From the NCBI GenBank assembly GCA_963666465.1, contig OY762824.1:2170001-2234000 (forward strand): 64,000 nucleotides of DNA. Direction: 5' to 3'. How positions within the stretch are numbered: position 1 is the first letter of the stretch; the number at the start of each line of letters is the position of its first letter. The translations under genes were made by a program, and so were the position numbers. This document shows, in pieces, positions 36,135 to 45,704 of this stretch. The stretch comes from VXYL01 sp963666465. Its GTDB lineage: Bacteria; Pseudomonadota; Gammaproteobacteria; Pseudomonadales; Azotimanducaceae. The notes under the pieces were generated by a model. That model made no database searches and had not been told where the DNA came from. It worked only from the letters and a program-made list of their open reading frames with translations.

Positions 36135-36795
36135 CGATGTCCGCCCGGACCTGCGACTGGCCGCCGGGCTTCCGCTTCGAAACGCGCCGGACTTTTGCCG
36201 TGAAACGTCTGCCTGCCTCCGAGGAGGTTGGGCACAGGGGTGCGGGCACCGCCGTGCGGTGGGTTGTGGTCGGCATGAACCGCGCCGCGCGCAGGGTCAT
36301 CGACAGCGCGTCGCCGGGCCGCCCGGGCTTGCTGCGCGCGTGCGCGCTCAACGCGTCGAGGATGGCCTCGCGGCCGATGCCGTCGACCAGTCCGTCGAGG
36401 ATGCAGCGGCCGCTCATGCCGAAGATGTCGCCGATCACGCCGCCGATGCGCGCGCCGCTGCGGTCGATCACCTTGCGCCGGCGCGGTTGCGCACCGGCTG
36501 CGCTGCGCGGTCAGCGTCTGCCGGCAGCGGCTCAACGCGCGCAGTTCGCGGAACCGGCGTTCCGGCACGAAGCTCGGCGCGCCGAGGCCGAACTGGCACA
36601 CCCGCGCCAGCCAGCGGCTGTCCTCGACGTCGGTCTTGCGGCCGCGCAGCTGCCTGACCTGCTGCGCGTGCAGCAACTGCGCCTCGATCCCGGCCGCGCT
36701 CAACGCGTCCCGGGGGGGCTTCCCAGCACACGCCGGTCGCCTCCATCGCCGCCGCCGCGACGCGGCGCTCGCACAGCCACGCCGACAGCGGCGTG
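36135..36795 (-). pseudogene. IS110-family transposase remnant
   Basis: On the minus strand, in three frames, it reads LSAWLCERRVAAAAMEATGV, then AGIEAQLLHAQQVRQLRGRKTDVEDSRWLARV, then VIDRSGARIGGVIGDIFGMSGR...ALSAHARSK. These are N-terminal DEDD and central parts of an IS110 transposase; the first ~60 residues and the C-terminal Tnp_20 domain are lost. At least two frameshifts separate the blocks. It lies exactly between two ~400-bp direct repeats. Confidence 0.82.
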
Positions 36796-37195
36796 AGCGT
36801 AACGGCAAGGTTCGAACCCGGCAGGGCGGGACGCGGCATCGCCTTCCACCTGTCGCCCCGATGGGGCGGTGCGACCGCGGCGACGGACCTCTTCTGGGAC
36901 CGGGCCGGCGGCGTCCACGGCAACGCCGGCGGCTGGCGCCGAAACCGCGCCTGGGCCGTGGGACGCGGCGTTCGGCTACGGCTTCGGCCTGCGCTTGATG
37001 CCGGGCCTCGTCACGCCGTTCAGCGAGGTGGACGTGTCCGGAGACGACCGCCGCATCCGCCTCGGCATTCGCTTCGACTCCCAGGGGTCGCGAAGATCGA
37101 CGCAGTTCGAGGTGTCGAGCGAGCGCCTGAGCGGCAGTCGCCGCGAAGCGCCCGAAATGCGAACGCTGATCCGATGGCGCGCTCGGCTCTAGAGG
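36792..37195 (+). pseudogene. Duplicated 3' end of the giant surface-protein gene
   Basis: Matches 35730-36133 from GCGTGAGCGT through the stop codon TAG. One extra G (GTGGGACGCGG versus GTGGACGCAG) shifts the frame about 56 codons in, so it encodes only broken barrel sequence. It is either the tail of a former third paralogue lost by deletion or a duplication around the IS110 remnant. Confidence 0.88.
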
Positions 37196-37304
37196 CGTTT
37201 GAAAACTTCGGTTGCGAGGACGTCAAGCCCCTCGCCCAAGTGTACGCTGGCCCCCTAGATGCCTAAGCCTTGCGCCGCCGTGCCCGCATACTCCCGGTTA
37301 CGGC

Positions 37305-40040
37305 CTAGGCCAAGCGACTCTCGTTTTCGAGGAACCGCAAGCTATGGCGCGTCTTGAACACGCTATTGAGCGCGTCCAGCAATTCATCCGGAGACGCCAC
37401 CTGATGCACTTCGTCCTTGTTGGGGTCGCCCCCTGCGGCGTCCACGCAACGTTCCAAGTGTCTGATTTCCGCCAGCTGGCGTCGTTGGATGTGTTGGAAG
37501 ACCCGATTCACACGGTTCGCCCCGTATATGACGTGGATGCGGACTCCTCGACGGCCTGCGATCCTGCACGCATGGAGCAGCCAGTTCCACTTGCGGGCAA
37601 GGATTTCCTGACGCAAAGCCCGCTGGTCAGCGTCTTTGGGATCTGATCCGTATAGTCCACTTACGCTGAGCGCCATGTACCTCCGGTTGGCAAACACGTC
37701 CGGGATCGGGAAGGGCGCCTCGCCTGCAACCCAGCTCCCGTCGCCCGCTTCGATCACGTCTCCAACACGTCCGTAAACGGTGAACCCATAGTGCGGCCGA
37801 CACATATGGCCGAGCAGCGTCGGGCGGCCGGTGAAGTTGAAGCTGGTGCTTCCCACCAACATGTCCACCACACCGTCGTCAAGCGTGTGGAAAAGCTGCC
37901 ACGGGGTGGGCGGATTTGCAAGAAGTTCATTCGCCATGGCCGCGCAACGCGCCGCTTCGGTCGCGCAATCCGTTCCCTCCACTCGCAAAAACGATTCCGC
38001 GACGCGCTGGGCCCCGGCCACATTCAGCTTGCCGTTCGCGTCTACCAGATCGACGCCCGCATCTGCCGCCTGGAAGCGGGCGTTGAATTCTGCCTCGGTG
38101 CTTGCGAGGGCCGCCCTTTGGTAGGGTCCATCTTCGTACGGCGGCCTGAAGGACCCTATGGATGTTTGACCGAGAGAATGAAAGCACGGCCATTCGGTGT
38201 TCCATACGATGCTAGTAGCCGGTGGCAGCGGTAGGGGCGACAAGCGTGACTGACCTGCCTTGCCAACACCGTGCCCGTAAAGGTAGAGAATGATCCCCTT
38301 GCGCAGTTCGGCATCGCAGCCCCGGGTCTCGCCCTGCGCGCATGTCACGCCCGGGCGGGCCGCATTGCCCGGATCGCGCACGTCCCACACCTTCTGCCAC
38401 AGCGGCGACAGCGAGCGCAAAGCCCAGACCACACCCCTCGCAGGCGCAGGCCCGTCAAAACCATCCCACCAATGGGGGGGGGCTGCATTTCTGACTTCCA
38501 CTGGGGGTAGCTGCATCGCTCTCACTTTGTCGGCAAACGCATCGATATCTGCCGTCAGGGGCACAAGTGGCGAGATCGGACAGGGGCCGCGGCCGCCGTC
38601 CAACGGCCGCTCCGACCAGGCCATGTCGCCATTCATTGAGGATATACCGATTAAAGCGCGAAAGTGAGGGGTCGCTAAAGGAGGATAGGCGACTTGCGGC
38701 GAGATCGTCCAAAGCATCCCCAGGTGAAGCTTCCCGTTGGCGCCGTTACCGATCCTCGCATCGGGCCATGAATACGCCGTGAACAAAGAGTTAGGATCGG
38801 TCGCCACGGGCGGGGCATCGGAAAGGTGCAGCGGCATGGACGACCCCAGCGAACGCCCCCTGCGGCTCCATCGCCTGACGGCCTTCCTCGCGGGCCAGTT
38901 CCTGGATCTGGTGACGTCCCAGTTCGCGGGCCGTGCGTCCGCATCCCAGTACGCTCCCCAGCGCGCCATCACGCATCCATGCCAGAAGTCCTCGTCGTCC
39001 ACGGTCCAAGTGGGCATGCTCGGCACGTCGGCCGACACGTCCACGGCGATGCCAGTCCGGCGCAGATTCCAGTCTCTGTTGTTGAGCAGGTCCATCGGCA
39101 GGTGGCGATGGTTCAAGGGGGAGGCGCGGGAAATGCCGTATTGGCGGAAGGTATCGACCCAATGCGTGCGCTTGCCTACGGCGACGGCGGCCCTCGCGTC
39201 GGCCAGTGTTCTCGCCATCCCCGACCGGGCGCCAGCGAGCATGCGGACGTAGCGTTCCTTGGCGGCCGTGCGCCTGCCCGTGCAGGCTCCGTTGTTGTCG
39301 GCGGCACAGGTATCGGCGACATTCACCATGCCGTCGAACGGCACAAGGGACATCATGACGCTTCCCGGGGTCGTTCTGTGCGCTGCCGCCAGCTCGGCCA
39401 GGAGGGTCGACATGGTTCGGCGAAAGACTGTCATACGGTCCGCACCGCCTGCTTGGAAACGTTGCGACCCTCCCAAGGAGGCCTCCACCGCCACTGCCCA
39501 CTCTTGGCGATCCGCGATGAAAGCGTCGGTTGCATGCCTGACAGTAGCTGCGGTGAACACCTCCTCCAAGTCGTCAGATGCCGCCCAGATGCTGTCGAAA
39601 AGATAGTCTCCTGTGGCGGAGATCCTGATGACATCATTGTCGTTATCGTTGTTGGGATCGCGCTCGATGCCGATGTCGCTGGCATCAACGGACATGCCCG
39701 TGGCGCCGGCAAGGAACGCGGCAACCCGCTCGGCGATCTGCTGATCCCCGGCTGGCGTCCCGGCATCGGCCAGCCCCGGCCCGGCTGCGGCCGCGAGTAT
39801 GGCGGCGCTGGTGGCAGATCGCAGCTCTTGCCACTGCGCCTCCCGCCAGGCGTAGTTGGACAAGGCGGCGCCAGAACTGGCCATGAAAAGGAGCACGACT
39901 CCACCCGTGAACATCATTGCGCCAGCCTGGCGCGACCGGATGAATGCCACCAACGGCGCGGCTATGCACCGGGCGGAATCGCGCAGCGCGGTGGAGGTGT
40001 TGCTCACTTTGCCAGACCAACGACCGTAGAAGAGTTGCAC
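37305..40040 (-). CDS. tadG: TadG-like pilus assembly protein
   Basis: 911 residues from a GTG at 40040, one base after the preceding stop. A positively charged N-terminus and one membrane helix (AMMFTGGVVLLFMASSGAALSNYA, near residue 45) are the TadE/TadG-type anchor; the long remainder is periplasmic, as in TadG proteins, which help build Flp pili. The vWA-like fold seen in TadG is suggested by SVMMSLVPFDG and GIILYLYGHG but its MIDAS residues are not clear. The C-terminus contains RGVRIHVIYGANRVNRVFQHI. A run of nine C residues in the coding strand near 38474 could slip. Part of a three-gene unit with the two TadE-like genes. Confidence 0.8.
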   Translation of the reverse strand: MQLFYGRWSGKVSNTSTALRDSARCIAAPLVAFIRSRQAGAMMFTGGVVLLFMASSGAALSNYAWREAQWQELRSATSAAILAAAAGPGLADAGTPAGDQQIAERVAAFLAGATGMSVDASDIGIERDPNNDNDNDVIRISATGDYLFDSIWAASDDLEEVFTAATVRHATDAFIADRQEWAVAVEASLGGSQRFQAGGADRMTVFRRTMSTLLAELAAAHRTTPGSVMMSLVPFDGMVNVADTCAADNNGACTGRRTAAKERYVRMLAGARSGMARTLADARAAVAVGKRTHWVDTFRQYGISRASPLNHRHLPMDLLNNRDWNLRRTGIAVDVSADVPSMPTWTVDDEDFWHGCVMARWGAYWDADARPANWDVTRSRNWPARKAVRRWSRRGRSLGSSMPLHLSDAPPVATDPNSLFTAYSWPDARIGNGANGKLHLGMLWTISPQVAYPPLATPHFRALIGISSMNGDMAWSERPLDGGRGPCPISPLVPLTADIDAFADKVRAMQLPPVEVRNAAPPHWWDGFDGPAPARGVVWALRSLSPLWQKVWDVRDPGNAARPGVTCAQGETRGCDAELRKGIILYLYGHGVGKAGQSRLSPLPLPPATSIVWNTEWPCFHSLGQTSIGSFRPPYEDGPYQRAALASTEAEFNARFQAADAGVDLVDANGKLNVAGAQRVAESFLRVEGTDCATEAARCAAMANELLANPPTPWQLFHTLDDGVVDMLVGSTSFNFTGRPTLLGHMCRPHYGFTVYGRVGDVIEAGDGSWVAGEAPFPIPDVFANRRYMALSVSGLYGSDPKDADQRALRQEILARKWNWLLHACRIAGRRGVRIHVIYGANRVNRVFQHIQRRQLAEIRHLERCVDAAGGDPNKDEVHQVASPDELLDALNSVFKTRHSLRFLENESRLA

Positions 40041-40041
40041 A

Positions 40042-40734
40042 CTACCTGCACCATGAGCAGTTGTCGAGGGGGTGGAAGGACGGCCAGGCGACTCGCTGGC
40101 GAAACTGCGGCAGGTCCAGGACCCAGCGGAAAATGTCCACTTCGTCGGGCTCGGGATCAAAGCAGATGTCGATGACCACCCACCACTCCGTAGCCGTCAG
40201 GTCGCGGCTGAGCCAATCTGCTTCCGGAGGCGGAGGCTCGGGACCGTCGCCGTCCGGATCCGCGTTCTCGTTGAAGAGCAGGGGCACGCCTGGCCCGAAG
40301 TGACCGTTGACCGCGGGCAGGCTTGCCCCTCCCCTGCAGGTTCCGTCGGTCGGCCAGGTGGCGTCGTTCGGGTTGGTGGGCCAGGTCTGCAACACCATGG
40401 GCGGACACCAACCCGTCTCTGGACAGGCGGTGCCGTCGTGGCGCTGTCTTCCCCGCCCGACCACGGCGGCTACCAGTGCTCCGGAGCTGCCGTCCCGTTC
40501 GAGGCGCGCCCTGAGACGGCCGAGGGCATTCTGGAAAGGTGCGGCGAGGTCATCGTGGTGGTTCGCGATCACCTCGGCGATTACGTAAACTTCGCGTGCA
40601 AGTTCGGTTCGCTGCGCGACGAAAGAACGGACGTTCCACACCAACAGGCCGAGAGCGATGACGAAGGGCACCAGCACAAGGAACTCGAACAATGCGTTTC
40701 CGCTCGATCGCCGCGGCCGCACACGGATCCTCAT
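40042..40734 (-). CDS. TadE-like pilus assembly protein
   Basis: 230 residues. The start MRIRVRPRRSSGNALFEFLVLVPFVIALGLLVWN is a TadE/TadF prepilin-like leader, with a Gly before a hydrophobic segment containing the conserved Glu. The rest is a cysteine-containing periplasmic domain (C...C spacing in the second half). Its ATG overlaps the upstream stop by one base. It probably forms part of the pseudopilin set of the Tad machine. Confidence 0.8.
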   Translation of the reverse strand: MRIRVRPRRSSGNALFEFLVLVPFVIALGLLVWNVRSFVAQRTELAREVYVIAEVIANHHDDLAAPFQNALGRLRARLERDGSSGALVAAVVGRGRQRHDGTACPETGWCPPMVLQTWPTNPNDATWPTDGTCRGGASLPAVNGHFGPGVPLLFNENADPDGDGPEPPPPEADWLSRDLTATEWWVVIDICFDPEPDEVDIFRWVLDLPQFRQRVAWPSFHPLDNCSWCR

Positions 40735-41228
40735 CACTGACGCACGGACCAGCCGCGATACTCGCGCATCAGCGTGCGGCCCCGGCGGAACAAGGGCCGC
40801 ACCGGGACGGCGGCATGCACCTCGATCCAGCTGCCGACACACCCGGGCATATTGAAAACGACTCCGTCGGCTAACTCGCCGTCGTACGAGGCGATCTCGA
40901 GCCCGACCTCCTGATTGGGAGTGCCATCCGGGTTTGTGCCGGCGTGAAACCCGATCACGTCGTCGCCGTTGGCGTCGAACAGCCAGAGCGCCACACGGTC
41001 TTCCGCGAGCGCCTCCTGCGCGGCGGTCTCGCAGTCAGCCGGATTGCGGCCAGCGGCCAAGGCGCCGCGGTGCGTGGCTCGCGCCAGCGTCTGATCGATG
41101 AGGGAGACGCGATACAGCTCGCTGACGATGAGCATGAAAGTGAAGAACACGAGCAGCACCATCGCAAATTCGACCGCGATGACGCCAACGCAGCCCTTGC
41201 GCACCTTGTATGCTCTCGTCACAGTCAT
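40734..41228 (-). CDS. TadE-like pilus assembly protein
   Basis: 164 residues. It begins MTVTRAYKVRKGCVGVIAVEFAMVLLVFFTFM, the standard TadE motif (short basic leader, Gly, then a hydrophobic helix with Glu at position 5 after the Gly). A small periplasmic domain follows. First gene of the tadE-tadE-tadG unit, divergent from the TPR lipoprotein gene; the shared promoter must lie in the 18-bp gap or within the genes. Confidence 0.85.
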   Translation of the reverse strand: MTVTRAYKVRKGCVGVIAVEFAMVLLVFFTFMLIVSELYRVSLIDQTLARATHRGALAAGRNPADCETAAQEALAEDRVALWLFDANGDDVIGFHAGTNPDGTPNQEVGLEIASYDGELADGVVFNMPGCVGSWIEVHAAVPVRPLFRRGRTLMREYRGWSVRQ

Positions 41229-41246
41229 GCCCAACCTCAAGACGAC

Positions 41247-43847
41247 ATGCACCACACCCCTATTCTGCAACGCCTGACCCGTCGTGCCAACCGAAACCGG
41301 GGGCTGCGGGCGCGCAGCGCGCTCGGAGCGCTGGTCCTGCTCGGCATCGGCGGGACATCGTGCATGAGCCCTCCGGGCGATCCGCACCAGATCGATCGGC
41401 TCGCGGAGACGGTGCTGCCCATGGCGCAGGCGGCGCTCGACGCGAACCAGATCGAGATGGCACGGCGGCTGTACGCCCGCCTGCTGGAGGCGGCGCCGCA
41501 GTCGGTGGAGGCGCGCATGGGCCTTGGCCGGGTTGCCATGGCGGAGCGCAACCCGGGGCAGGCGGCTTCATGGCACCTGTCGGCGCTGTCCCACGCGGAT
41601 GCGCCGGAGGAGCGCCACGCGGCGCTGCTGGCGCACGGCCGCGCCGCCCTGGCGGCGGGGCAGCATGCGGAGGCGCTGCGCAGCTTTGCCCGTCTGGCGC
41701 ATCCGGATGAGAAGGCGCCGGCCCGCCTGGTCGCGTGGGGACTCAACGGCGTTGGCGTGGTGCGGTGGATGGAAGGGGATCCGCAAGGCGCTGTGGACGC
41801 CATGGAGCAGGCCGTCCTGCGCGACCCCGACGAACCTGCCTTTCGCGGCAACATGGCGGCCGCCGTGGAGATGCTGGCAACGCTGGACCTCGGCAGCGCG
41901 CCGGATCCAGCTCGGGCGGCAGCGCTGGCGCCCGACATGCTGACGACGGCGCCGACGGCTCGGCAGCCGATCGTGACCGCTCCCGTCCCTGCCGGGGCCA
42001 CGCCGCCGGCGCCGGACGACGGGATGGCAGCAGCGTCTCCGGCCACCGCGTCTCCCGCAGCCACGCGCTGTCGCTGGTGGCTGTTCACGTGGCCCTGCGA
42101 GGCGCCTCCCGTGGACGAGGGCGAAGCCGCCGCGTCGGCGCGGCCGGCCGCCGCGCCGAGGGCCGCGCAGGCGGCTGCGGACACGGAGTTGGCAGACGGC
42201 GTGGCAGCGGGCGAAGATTCGGATGCGGACGATGCACCTGTCGATGCGGCGGATCGCGCCGACTCCGACCTTGCGACGACCCGGCCGGCGGCCATCGACA
42301 GGGCGCCCCGGAGCGGCGGCGACGCGGCGCAGCCGCCTGGCGGCGAGGACATGGCGACGGCCATGTCGCCACCGGCCGCGGATGCGTCGCCGACGTTCGA
42401 GGCGGACGTGCCGGCCAACGGCGCGACTGCGGCTGCAGGCGAAGGCGAGGAGGCGGCTGCGCCTGATGCGCTTGACCTGAAGACGGCCGCAGCCTCTGCG
42501 CTTGCCAGGCCGTCGTTCACCTACGTTCAGGGAAGCTACGTCTTCTCGTCCCTGGACTTCTTCTCGTCCCTGGACCTCTCGTCCCTGGAAGACGAAGGCC
42601 AGGCCGGGCTCGCCGCGTCGGTCGAGCTCGGCGACTCGTTCCACCTTTGGGGCGGCGTGGATCGGGGATGGGTGGACGACGTGCCGCTCCTCTTGGACGA
42701 CGAGGTGGTCTCGTCCCGCCTCGATTCCACGAATGTCGTCTCGTCCCGCCTCGATTTCACGAATGTCGCCGGCGGCGCGGGATTCCACGTCGAGGCCGGC
42801 AAGGCGCTGCTGTATGGCCGTGCCGGCTATCTCTTCAGCGAAGTCGACATAGACATAGACTGGGAGGTGGTGTGCCCCACCGTCACCGTACCCTGCCCAC
42901 CGGCCTCCACCCAAAACGACGGCGCGCTCGTCGAGGGTGGCGTCCGGGCGTTCGTCGCGGCGCCGCTTGAACTGTCTGCCGCATTCACGTTCGTGGACTT
43001 CGGCGAGGCCGGCGACGGCGCCAGCTTCAGGATCGAGGCCGAGGGGCCGCTGGCGGGGAACTGGAAATGGCGCCTGGGGTGGCGCCGGAATGACGACGAC
43101 GAGGACGCCTTCGCCGTCGCGCTGAGGTTCTACCCGCGCTGGCGGTCGGCGGTCGGCGGGACGCAGACGGTTTCGGACCGCGGCGCAGAGTCCGCCGAAC
43201 GGGGAACGGCGGAGGCTGCCGCAATGGAGAGCATTCCCGCGGCGGCCGAGAACGGGCAACCTGCCCCCATGGACCCCATGGAACAGGCGCCGCCGGGGAG
43301 CAACGTCAAACCGGCGCCGGCGGCACTGGAGGAACCGGCGCCGGCGGCGAAGGCGGAGGTGGGCAGTCCCGGCACGCACACCCTGACCATTGCCGACGAG
43401 GACCTGCCGCCGGCGGCGGCGCCGGACGCCTTCGGCGCCATGGACCTGGAGGAAAGGGTCCGCAATCTCGGCGCTTTCGTCTTCTCCGCCGGGCACGGCG
43501 AGTATGCCCAGCTTGCCGCCCTCTCGACGCGAGATGCCGCCCTCGCGCTGGTGGAGCGCGTGCGCGAGATGACCGACTTCGACGTGTTTGCCGTCGAGGC
43601 GGGCGACGTTGGGGGCGGCGTCTGGCGCGTCCGCGCCGGTCCGCTGGACGGGCGGGCGGAACTTGCGCGGTTCGTGGAGCAGCTGGAGGAGGGAGGGTAT
43701 CCGGGCGCCGGCGGGAATGGACGGCCGCCCGTCGGAGCGGCGGAGACGCGAGCCGGCGAGGCCGATGCGGACCGGCGAGCCGATGCGGACGGAGACGGCA
43801 GCGGCAGCGGCACCGTCGGCGGAGACGAGAGCGACGCCGGAACCTGA
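41247..43847 (+). CDS. TPR lipoprotein (TadD-like) fused to a beta-barrel-like region and a SPOR domain
   Basis: 866 residues. A signal sequence ends in the lipobox GGTSC (Cys near residue 32). TPR repeats follow (about residues 45-215: LYARLLEAAPQSVEARMGLGRVAMAERNPGQAA...), as in TadD/CpaO pilotins. A long acidic Ala/Asp/Pro linker leads to a ~200-residue strand-rich part (SFTYVQGSYVFSSLDFF... to FAVALRFYPRW) that resembles an outer-membrane barrel with aromatic girdles. A SPOR-like segment (FVFSAGHGEYAQLAAL...VRAGPLDGRAELARFVEQL) lies near residues 745-825. Divergent from the TadE genes. A lipoprotein joining a pilotin-like TPR, a barrel-like part and a peptidoglycan-binding SPOR domain is unusual; the barrel assignment is inference. 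Confidence 0.75.
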   Translation: MHHTPILQRLTRRANRNRGLRARSALGALVLLGIGGTSCMSPPGDPHQIDRLAETVLPMAQAALDANQIEMARRLYARLLEAAPQSVEARMGLGRVAMAERNPGQAASWHLSALSHADAPEERHAALLAHGRAALAAGQHAEALRSFARLAHPDEKAPARLVAWGLNGVGVVRWMEGDPQGAVDAMEQAVLRDPDEPAFRGNMAAAVEMLATLDLGSAPDPARAAALAPDMLTTAPTARQPIVTAPVPAGATPPAPDDGMAAASPATASPAATRCRWWLFTWPCEAPPVDEGEAAASARPAAAPRAAQAAADTELADGVAAGEDSDADDAPVDAADRADSDLATTRPAAIDRAPRSGGDAAQPPGGEDMATAMSPPAADASPTFEADVPANGATAAAGEGEEAAAPDALDLKTAAASALARPSFTYVQGSYVFSSLDFFSSLDLSSLEDEGQAGLAASVELGDSFHLWGGVDRGWVDDVPLLLDDEVVSSRLDSTNVVSSRLDFTNVAGGAGFHVEAGKALLYGRAGYLFSEVDIDIDWEVVCPTVTVPCPPASTQNDGALVEGGVRAFVAAPLELSAAFTFVDFGEAGDGASFRIEAEGPLAGNWKWRLGWRRNDDDEDAFAVALRFYPRWRSAVGGTQTVSDRGAESAERGTAEAAAMESIPAAAENGQPAPMDPMEQAPPGSNVKPAPAALEEPAPAAKAEVGSPGTHTLTIADEDLPPAAAPDAFGAMDLEERVRNLGAFVFSAGHGEYAQLAALSTRDAALALVERVREMTDFDVFAVEAGDVGGGVWRVRAGPLDGRAELARFVEQLEEGGYPGAGGNGRPPVGAAETRAGEADADRRADADGDGSGSGTVGGDESDAGT

Positions 43848-43918
43848 CGCGGGATCGGGGCCGTTGGCTGCCCTCGGCACCGGCGCCATGCACAGGAAGG
43901 AAGGCCAGCCGCTGCGGG

Positions 43919-45010
43919 CTACTGCACTTGCGCTCCCGTGCCGGCTAGCGCCGACACGAGCTTCTCCAGGGCTTCCCGTTCGCGGCGCCCGATGGCGCGC
44001 TCCGGCTCTCCGAGAGCCATTTCACGAGCCATCTGCTTGACGTAGCGCAAGGTCACGTCGGGGTCCCGGTCGCCGAAGCTGGAGCGGATCTGATCGGCAC
44101 TGACGACCTGCGGCAGGGGGCGCGCGTGGTTCAACACCAAGGTGGTGCTGGTGCCTTGGAGAATGCGCAGCCAGCGGGCGGCGATCGAGAGGCCGGCGGG
44201 GGTTGGTTCGAACACGATGCAGTGGTCGGTCGTCAGGTGGCGCAGGGACTGCACGTGCGCCACGCTGGCGCCGCAGGCGAGCAGGATGTGGGCATGGGTG
44301 GCGAGGCCCCTGACCAGCTCGGCAAGGCCCGAGTCGTCTTCCGCTTCGCCGGGCCCGGCCTGATCGAACGGATGCGCGATCAGCCCGATTCGCGCCGACA
44401 CTCGGGCCAGCAGCCGTTCGGCGGCAAGCGCATCGCCGTCCTGCAGCGCCTGCGTCAGCCCGCGCTGGGGTTCCGTGTCGAACGCCAGCGCGAGGGTGCC
44501 GAAGTGCTGGTCCAGGTCGAGGCAGACGACGTAGCGGCCGCGTTCGGCGGCCATCCGGGCCACCAGCGTGGTGACGGTGTTGACCCCCATGCCCTTGCCC
44601 AGCATCAGCACGAGCCGCGATGTCCGGATTTCCTCGCGCACCTCGTCGTCGCCCGCAGCTTCCACTTCTCTGAGGACGCGCGCCAGATCGCCGCCGGACA
44701 GGGGCTTCGGCATGTAGAGAAACACGCCGCCTCGGTAGAGGTCGTTGGCCAGCGTGACGTTGTTCTCGGACCCCGTGGCGAGGATGGTCGTGGTCGGTCG
44801 GCAGACCTGCAGCAGCGCCGCCATGTGGGCGAGCGGGTTCTGTTCACCGTCCAGGTCCACGAGCAGGACATCGGGCGACGTTTCCGACCGAAATGCCCGT
44901 TCCGCGTTGCGGACGGTGCCGCGGTGGATGACGGCGCGCTCGCTGAATTGACGGACAGCGCGCCGCGACTCGGCATCCTGCATGTAGGCCGTGAATTCGT
45001 TGCTTGCCAT
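43919..45010 (-). CDS. tadZ: TadZ/CpaE-like ParA-family pilus localisation protein
   Basis: 363 residues. The N-terminal part is an atypical receiver-like domain (DVLLVDLDGEQN, ILATGSENNVTLANDLYRGGVFLYMPKPL); from about residue 130 there is a MinD/ParA-like domain. The deviant Walker A reads GKGMGVNT, with Asn where the second lysine would be; CpaE/TadZ proteins often lack this lysine. VVCLDLDQHFGTLALAFD is the switch region. TadZ marks the pole or site of pilus assembly. A small lipoprotein gene lies just upstream on the same strand. Confidence 0.88.
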   Translation of the reverse strand: MASNEFTAYMQDAESRRAVRQFSERAVIHRGTVRNAERAFRSETSPDVLLVDLDGEQNPLAHMAALLQVCRPTTTILATGSENNVTLANDLYRGGVFLYMPKPLSGGDLARVLREVEAAGDDEVREEIRTSRLVLMLGKGMGVNTVTTLVARMAAERGRYVVCLDLDQHFGTLALAFDTEPQRGLTQALQDGDALAAERLLARVSARIGLIAHPFDQAGPGEAEDDSGLAELVRGLATHAHILLACGASVAHVQSLRHLTTDHCIVFEPTPAGLSIAARWLRILQGTSTTLVLNHARPLPQVVSADQIRSSFGDRDPDVTLRYVKQMAREMALGEPERAIGRREREALEKLVSALAGTGAQVQ

Positions 45011-45093
45011 GGTGACCTAATGAACGGCGCGCCAGGTGGAGGACAGGGCCGGATGTCGTGGCCTGGCGTGGGGTTCGCCGGCCACGGCCGCAT

Positions 45094-45360
45094 TCACGGG
45101 GTCTGCGCCGGCGGCGAACCCTGGGTGTCCCCGCCCTCGCCGGCGCCTCGCCACGTGGCCACGGCCTCGACTGCCTGCTCGGCGCGGGGGCCCTGCCCGG
45201 AGCGCGCCTGATCCGACTCCGCCAGCCTGGCCGACGCCGCCATGGCTTCCTGCGTCAGCGCCACAACGCCGCGCGCCGGCTCGACCGACATGCACGAGGC
45301 CATCGCCGCGAGGCTGCAGCCCGCAAGGATCCAGCCAAGTCTTCGCCGTTTCGTCTTCAT
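45094..45360 (-). CDS. Small lipoprotein upstream of tadZ
   Basis: 88 residues. It starts MKTKRRRLGWILAGCSLAAMASC, a lipoprotein signal with lipobox MASC, followed by a short hydrophilic helix and a Gly/Pro-rich tail. It is probably cotranscribed with tadZ. Function unknown; the position suggests a role in the Tad machine. Confidence 0.65.
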   Translation of the reverse strand: MKTKRRRLGWILAGCSLAAMASCMSVEPARGVVALTQEAMAASARLAESDQARSGQGPRAEQAVEAVATWRGAGEGGDTQGSPPAQTP

Positions 45361-45575
45361 CCTTCCCGTCCGTCTTCCGCCCGGGCACTCCCGGTCCGTT
45401 CCGTGAAGCTCGGGTCGCGCCCGCTGGCGCGTCCGCCGACGAGGATCATAGCTCATTCTCCTGCCCCTGGCTGATGCGACTCGATGCTCGATGCGGTCGC
45501 CGATGCATCGCCGGCACGGCGCCCCCCCCCGCGCTCCCCGCCCGGCTGCGACGCCGCGGCACGGCCCCCCCGGCA

Positions 45576-45704
45576 GGTAGTGTCTCACCTTGAGTTTGCC
45601 TGACGTGGCGCACGGCCGTCCACAACCGGCGACTGCGTCGATTTGCCTGCCGGGACCACTCTACTATGGGGAGGGAGGGGCGTCATAGGGAGGAGGGAGG
45701 GCGT
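45576..45704 (-). mobile_element. MITE-like element, copy E, left half
   Basis: Begins GGTAGTGTCTCACCTTG and reads in the inverted orientation through the CGACTGCGTCGATTTGCC segment, stopping where the ISAs1 element begins. The other half resumes at 47782. CCCCGGCAG on the left and CCCCAGCAG on the right of the whole element (47972-47980) may be a degenerate target duplication. Confidence 0.85.

Noticed and set aside
37196..37304. A gene between the duplicated adhesin end and tadG
   Set aside because: About 110 bases with no supported frame.
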